Virus record (IMG/VR): IMGVR_UViG_3300037258_000560
Location: 1-43,617 of that record
Source of the DNA: a virus
DNA: 43,617 nt
Reading direction: 5' to 3' (one strand)
The notes under the pieces were generated by a model, which ran no database searches, was not told the origin of the DNA, and saw only the letters and a list, made by a program, of their open reading frames with translations. A program made the position numbers and the translations under genes. Positions 40,448 through 43,617 of the stretch are shown here, piece after piece; the stretch's first letter is position 1, and each line of letters begins with the position of its first letter.

Positions 40448-41580
40448 GGAGCGGGAACACGGGGCTGTACTCGGGGCTTTTCACGGAAGAGCATCGCGCG
40501 CGGATGGGCGAGGCGGTCTGGCTTTTTGGGTGGCTGGTCGACCGGCAGACGCGCTCGAACGGGCTGGTGCTGGGCGGCGCGCCAGTGACCTACGAGGACA
40601 TCGAGCGCGACCGCGGATTTCCGGTGCGGCGGCTGCGGCGATGGATGGCGCGGCTGGTCACCGAAGGCTACGTCGAGCTCGCCTACCTCAACGGAAAAAA
40701 GCTGCGCATCCGGGTGTGCAATCCGAAGAAATTCGATGGCCTGCAGCGCTCGCTTCCAATGAAGGAATCTCGACCAAAAATGGACGGTCAGACCGTCCAA
40801 AAACGGTCGATCACCCCTAGTTCTAGTCCGTCCACTTTTGGTTCGGACGTGACCAAAAATGGACGGTCCAAGCAGAGTAGAAAAGAGAGTAAGAGTAAAC
40901 CATCCTCAAGCATTAGAGATTTTCTTCCGAGCGTTGCACCGAGCCAGCCCGCGACCGAGCACCTGAACCTCTGTGTAAGAACCTGGCAAAAGTTTCGGGA
41001 GATGCGCAATGCGATCGGGAAGCCGCTGACCGAGCAGGGAGCGGATTCGATCCTGGAGAGGCTCGCGCTGTTCCAGACCCAGGGGCATTCACCCGAAGAG
41101 ATATTGCAGGAATCGATTCGCAAAAATTATCCGGATGTGTACGCGCCGAGGAGCGAGAAGCATGAGCAATCACAGCAGAGTTTCAAAGAGCGAGAATTTA
41201 GCCGCAGCCGAGAAAACATCGCGCGAGCGCTTTTCAGTGGTTTTGGGAGTGTGGCTGACCCGCTTCGCGGAGCACTATCTGCAGCCGGTGACGAAGACCT
41301 CGGCCGACTGCTACCGGGAAATTCTGGGGCATCTTTCGCCCGGGCAGATCGATCGGGCGTGCCGCCGGGCGATGGAGACGCAAGATTTTATTCCGAAGGC
41401 AGCCACGATTTTGCGGATCCACGAGGAGTTCGAGGACGCGTGGTCGACGCCGTCGACGTTTGCGAAGTACGACGAGACGCCGATGAGCGAGAGCGATCGC
41501 GAGGCGATCAAGGCGGAGCTGGCGGGAGTGGCGAAGAAACTGAGCATTGTGCCCGGCGCGAAGCCGTCGCGGCCGGTTGA
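40444..41580 (+). CDS. Replication initiator, lambda O-like
   Basis: A 378-residue frame. Residues 1-100 (FTEEHRARMGEAVWLFGWLV, APVTYEDIERDRGFPVRRLR, RWMARLVTEGYVELAYL) form a winged-helix domain of the phage initiator type. Residues 105-160 are a low-complexity linker, and the DNA for it holds the iteron cluster. Residues 165-240 form a helical domain ending near KNYPDVYAPRSEKHEQSQQ. Beyond 41162 the frame overlaps the next gene for 419 bases, and the sequence there no longer looks like protein. The true end may be earlier or may reflect a lost stop. It would bind the origin and recruit the host helicase through a loader. Confidence 0.75.
   Translation: MRSGNTGLYSGLFTEEHRARMGEAVWLFGWLVDRQTRSNGLVLGGAPVTYEDIERDRGFPVRRLRRWMARLVTEGYVELAYLNGKKLRIRVCNPKKFDGLQRSLPMKESRPKMDGQTVQKRSITPSSSPSTFGSDVTKNGRSKQSRKESKSKPSSSIRDFLPSVAPSQPATEHLNLCVRTWQKFREMRNAIGKPLTEQGADSILERLALFQTQGHSPEEILQESIRKNYPDVYAPRSEKHEQSQQSFKEREFSRSRENIARALFSGFGSVADPLRGALSAAGDEDLGRLLPGNSGASFARADRSGVPPGDGDARFYSEGSHDFADPRGVRGRVVDAVDVCEVRRDADERERSRGDQGGAGGSGEETEHCARREAVAAG
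40772..40868 (+). repeat. Replication origin iterons inside the initiator gene
   Basis: GACCAAAAATGGACGGTC occurs at 40772-40789 and, identical over all 18 bases, at 40851-40868. An inverted copy with one mismatch lies at 40828-40842, and the dyad GACCGTCCAAAAACGGTC at 40791-40808 is a related fourth element. An A+G-rich stretch (40870-40922) follows at once, matching the lambda plan of four 18-bp iterons and an adjacent easily melted region within gene O. Confidence 0.8.
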
Positions 41581-41623
41581 AGAGCAAAAGCGCGAGCTGC
41601 GCAAGAAGGGATTGCTGGGATGA
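41162..41623 (+). CDS. Helicase-loader-like or replication partner protein
   Basis: A 153-residue protein from ATG 41162. The core is YLQPVTKTSADCYREILGHL, then SPGQIDRACRRAMETQDFIP and KAATILRIHEEFED, a helical domain that follows initiator genes in many phages. The position corresponds to lambda P. No ATPase motif is present, so like P it could load helicase without hydrolysis. It overlaps the initiator frame by 419 bases and the next ATG by four. Confidence 0.65.
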   Translation: MSNHSRVSKSENLAAAEKTSRERFSVVLGVWLTRFAEHYLQPVTKTSADCYREILGHLSPGQIDRACRRAMETQDFIPKAATILRIHEEFEDAWSTPSTFAKYDETPMSESDREAIKAELAGVAKKLSIVPGAKPSRPVEEQKRELRKKGLLG

Positions 41624-41898
41624 ACTTTTCAGCCGGCGAGGTAGTTCAATTGGCAAGCGGCGGCCCACTTCTGACGGTGGCCTCAGACGTTGAGTTAGGT
41701 CGATATCACGATCCCAAAAACGTATCCGTGCTTTTTGATTGGTTCGATGCGGAAGGCAATCGCCATCGCGACAGCCTTCCTGCCACTTCGCTTCGGAAGA
41801 TCGAAAAGGATTCGGACGGGGAGAATTCAAACGAAAAGGGGAGCGACACCACATCGAAGCAGATAGGCGAGATTCGCAGGATGCGTGGAATCCTGTGA
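41620..41898 (+). CDS. DUF2158 (YodC-like) small protein
   Basis: A 92-residue protein: FSAGEVVQLASGGPLLTVAS, then VSVLFDWFDAEGN, the DUF2158 pattern (VV.L.SGGP.MTV ... W.d..G). The remaining 40 residues are a charged tail. Widespread in phages and plasmids, no known biochemical function. Confidence 0.75.
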   Translation: MNFSAGEVVQLASGGPLLTVASDVELGRYHDPKNVSVLFDWFDAEGNRHRDSLPATSLRKIEKDSDGENSNEKGSDTTSKQIGEIRRMRGIL

Positions 41899-42128
41899 TG
41901 CACGCCGCCAATTGGCTCGACTGGTTTTTGACGATCTGGCTTTGGATCGGCGTGGTGGGCATGATCTGGGCGAGTCGGATCGCCAGGCGGGAAATTTCGA
42001 GAAACAGCAAGCGGCTCGAAAAGTGTAAGTCCCATCTAGCCGAAGCTCAGAAGCTCAAGTACGAGACACGAATTCTATACGACGAAGCAAAATCTCTCGT
42101 CGCATCGACATATGAAAAAGCCAACTGA
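41898..42128 (+). CDS. Single-pass membrane coiled-coil protein
   Basis: A 76-residue protein from ATG 41898 (TGATG overlap). A membrane helix lies at about residues 8-26 (FLTIWLWIGVVGMIWASR), then a coiled coil to the end. It overlaps the nuclease gene by 17 bases. Confidence 0.55.
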   Translation: MHAANWLDWFLTIWLWIGVVGMIWASRIARREISRNSKRLEKCKSHLAEAQKLKYETRILYDEAKSLVASTYEKAN

Positions 42129-42597
42129 GGCGGAGCTGCTGATGGAGATTCACTTGAACGAGCTGGGGCTCGTTCCGTGGGAGCCGGAGCTGCGATTCGA
42201 CACGCGCCGCAAATGGCGATTCGATTACGCGGTGCCGCGGCTGCGCGTGGCGATCGAGATCGAGGGAGGGATTTTTCCGTTTCGGAATGCGCGCGGCGAG
42301 ATGACTGTGGGCGGGCACGTTCGCGGAGCGCACTACCAGAGCGATCTCGACAAGTACAACACGGCCGCGGCGCTGGGCTGGAGAGTGTTCAGATTCTCAA
42401 CTGAAGACATCGTAATGGCCCGGGACATCATTTGCCTGCGGCTGTGGATTGCTCACAGGCTAGAATCGAATCGCAGGGCCCGCGTGTTGGGGAAGGCAGA
42501 GACTGCATCCCGCGACAAAAATGTTTCTGGCGCTGCGGTTAGCGGCGAATCGAGCCACGGAGGAACTCGCGCAGTTTCGAGGGCCCTGCACGTATGA
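42112..42597 (+). CDS. PD-(D/E)xK-type nuclease
   Basis: A 161-residue protein. RRKWRFDYAVPRLRVAIEIE gives the Asp and the ExE of a PD-(D/E)xK core, followed by HVRGAHYQSDLDKYNTAAAL and GWRVFRFSTEDI. This arrangement (FDYA.P ... IEIEGG ... D.DKYN ... GWRV.RF) is common for phage endonucleases in early operons, possibly for recombination or junction cleavage. The last 45 residues are low-complexity. Confidence 0.75.
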   Translation: MKKPTEAELLMEIHLNELGLVPWEPELRFDTRRKWRFDYAVPRLRVAIEIEGGIFPFRNARGEMTVGGHVRGAHYQSDLDKYNTAAALGWRVFRFSTEDIVMARDIICLRLWIAHRLESNRRARVLGKAETASRDKNVSGAAVSGESSHGGTRAVSRALHV

Positions 42598-42848
42598 AAA
42601 CCATTTGGAAATTTCCTCTGGACGGAGAAGAGCAAACTGTCAGCCTGCCAGCTGGCGCACAAATCCTTTGCGTGCACGAGCAGCTCGGACGGATTTGTTT
42701 ATGGGCTGAAGTTGATCCTGAAGAGCCCAGCCTCGAATATCGGCGGTTTTGGATCGTCGGAACCGGAGAGCCGCGGCCTCGATCCGGAAAGTATCTCGGA
42801 ACGTCTTTCATTGGCAACTACGTCTGGCACGTTTTTGTCGGCTCATGA
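42594..42848 (+). CDS. DUF7352-like small phage protein
   Basis: An 84-residue protein: MKTIWKFPLDGEEQTVSLPA, then GAQILCVHEQLGRICLWAEV, FWIVGTGEP and WHVFVGS. This pattern is a frequent small phage family with unknown role. It is coupled to both neighbours by 4-base overlaps. Confidence 0.75.
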   Translation: MKTIWKFPLDGEEQTVSLPAGAQILCVHEQLGRICLWAEVDPEEPSLEYRRFWIVGTGEPRPRSGKYLGTSFIGNYVWHVFVGS

Positions 42849-43042
42849 AAAAGCCGCGATTGGAAGTTGGTTCGCAGGTCAAAGTTAGAGCGTGGGGCGG
42901 GACCGTGCTGCTCCGGCGCATCGTGTCGGTCAGAGAAGATACCGTGGCGGTGTGCTGCGAGGAAGAATATCAGGCAGCCAAGAAAGAAGGCCGCAGGCCA
43001 AGCGCGATTGGTTTCAAGATTCGTTCGGTCGTGTCTGAGTAG
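42845..43042 (+). CDS. Small basic protein, unknown
   Basis: A 65-residue protein from ATG 42845 with a small beta-barrel look (VGSQVKVRAWGGTVLLRRIV). It resembles KOW/SH3-like folds. No assignment. Confidence 0.5.
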   Translation: MKKPRLEVGSQVKVRAWGGTVLLRRIVSVREDTVAVCCEEEYQAAKKEGRRPSAIGFKIRSVVSE

Positions 43043-43051
43043 GGCCGGCCG

Positions 43052-43088
43052 GGCCGAGGCCGTCGAGCTGGAGGAGAAATCCGAATGA
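43052..43088 (+). repeat. 37-bp inverted copy of the integrase 3' end
   Basis: Identical to the complement of 34291-34327. It holds the codons for the integrase C-terminus (EAVELEEKSE), the ribosome site GAGGAGA, and the ATGA start/stop. Here it serves as the leader and start of the gene at 43085; at the integrase it serves the small zinc-ribbon gene. Confidence 0.9.
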
Positions 43089-43351
43089 AAGAATCGAAAG
43101 AATCCGGCAAACCGATGAGAAGTAAGGGCGATGAGCCTGAGGCAAACTGGCCCAGCGATGTCGCTCCGGTAGCCCAACCAATGAAAGCAGGCATGCAAGA
43201 GGATGTGTTTTCTCTTTCAGAAGGCAGGGCTGTAATTCAATGGCCCACACCTCTGAGTGCCGAAAGCATTCAGGACCTAAAGGACTGGCTTAAGCTGGTC
43301 GAGCGAAAGATCACCCGCTCGAAAAAGTCCAAGGATGAGACGGAGAAATGA
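43085..43351 (+). CDS. Small phage protein with LSAES..DL.DWL motif
   Basis: An 88-residue protein. GRAVIQWPTPLSAESIQDLK and DWLKLVERKI match a short C-terminal module (WP..LS.eS..DL.DWL....RKi) frequent in phage and plasmid proteins. The N-terminal half is polar. Its start is inside the repeated integrase-derived segment. Confidence 0.65.
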   Translation: MKESKESGKPMRSKGDEPEANWPSDVAPVAQPMKAGMQEDVFSLSEGRAVIQWPTPLSAESIQDLKDWLKLVERKITRSKKSKDETEK

Positions 43352-43385
43352 GCACGTGGCGCCGGATTCGTGGTCGGGCGTCTTG

Positions 43386-43425
43386 GGCACTAGCCTGTGC
43401 TCTGAAAGTAGCACAGGGGTGTGCC
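43386..43425 (+). other. Two-stem hairpin in the last intergenic region
   Basis: CCTGTGCT (43394-43401) pairs with AGCACAGG (43410-43417), and the flanking GGCAC (43386-43390) with GTGCC (43421-43425), leaving a symmetric 3-by-3 internal loop. There is no T-run, so it is not a typical terminator. Confidence 0.5.
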
Positions 43426-43444
43426 TTGGGGAAAGTGATAGCGA

Positions 43445-43617
43445 ATGAAGAAAATTCCGACGATGCAAAAAATCGACGGCGCGTACTGCATTGAAAAATT
43501 TGACTCCATCTATCAACGCGGGGCGGTTGATGGCGTTCTCATCAGAGTCGGTGGGAGAGATGAAACGGTTCCTGTCTACCTCGAAGAAGGTAAGAAATTG
43601 CATATGTGCAACGCCAA
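43445..43617 (+). CDS. 5' part of a gene running off the window
   Basis: ATG 43445 with a GGGGAAAG ribosome site, open to the window edge, giving 57 residues (MKKIPTMQKIDGAYCIEKFD). Beta-rich, no family recognised. If the window is a full circle, this frame would end 10 codons after position 1. Confidence 0.55.
   Translation, partial: MKKIPTMQKIDGAYCIEKFDSIYQRGAVDGVLIRVGGRDETVPVYLEEGKKLHMCNA

Noticed and set aside
1-43617. Claim that the window is a complete circular genome
   Set aside because: Gene order suits it, but joining the ends does not restore one clear gene: the right-hand frame would stop after ten codons and the left-hand frame is in another phase. Overlapping reads would be needed.

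Overview
The window is phage DNA, GC-rich and densely packed, with almost every gene on the + strand and many stop/start overlaps. The genes belong to a temperate, tailed, siphovirus-type phage with an HK97-type head. The tail tip is of the gene-transfer-agent / DUF2460-DUF2163-NlpC type. No bacterial housekeeping gene is visible. The host cannot be read from the sequence; a high-GC, Gram-negative soil bacterium is an inference only.

Layout. (1) 1-3613: end of an unknown gene, a small Rnl2-like RNA ligase, small membrane proteins, an HNH endonuclease, and a muramidase/transglycosylase-like lysis protein. (2) 3624-6271: two virion-like proteins and small membrane or zinc-ribbon proteins. (3) 6264-16548: packaging and head: terminase small and large subunits, portal, prohead protease, major capsid, connector, head closure, gp10-like, tail terminator, major tail protein; strong terminators lie near 11545 and 16584. 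(4) 16681-29955: tail: chaperone with a probable -1 frameshift, a 1412-residue tape measure, DUF2460/DUF2163/NlpC proteins, a hub split over three genes, and fibre-like proteins. (5) 29972-31837: small membrane and coiled-coil genes, probably lysis. (6) 31949-33797: accessory genes, including a SLATT/Pycsar-TM-like membrane protein and an opposed superinfection-immunity fusion protein. (7) 33818-34143: attP, with the 3' half of a CAU-anticodon tRNA between two near-identical 20-bp repeats. (8) 34052-35837: leftward regulator-integrase-zinc ribbon operon and a divergent control region. (9) 35838-43617: rightward early genes: DNA-binding proteins, a gene carrying nine helically phased GTCA decamers, a recent tandem duplication of a DUF6745-like gene with hypervariable A-x-S-A tracts, a lambda-O-like initiator with an internal iteron origin, its partner, a nuclease and small phage proteins.

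attP lies in the middle, with phage genes on both sides, and the early operon at the right edge points in the same direction as the genes at the left edge. This looks like an unintegrated (circular or circularly permuted) phage genome, not a prophage bounded by attL and attR. Whether the two ends of the window join directly cannot be shown here.

The most unusual items are the tandem DUF6745 pair (flanks almost identical, repeat tracts different), the lambda-like origin inside the initiator gene, the nine phased decamers inside a ribbon-helix-helix gene, the attP with arm-site candidates, and an inverted 37-bp copy of the integrase 3' end at 43052-43088.
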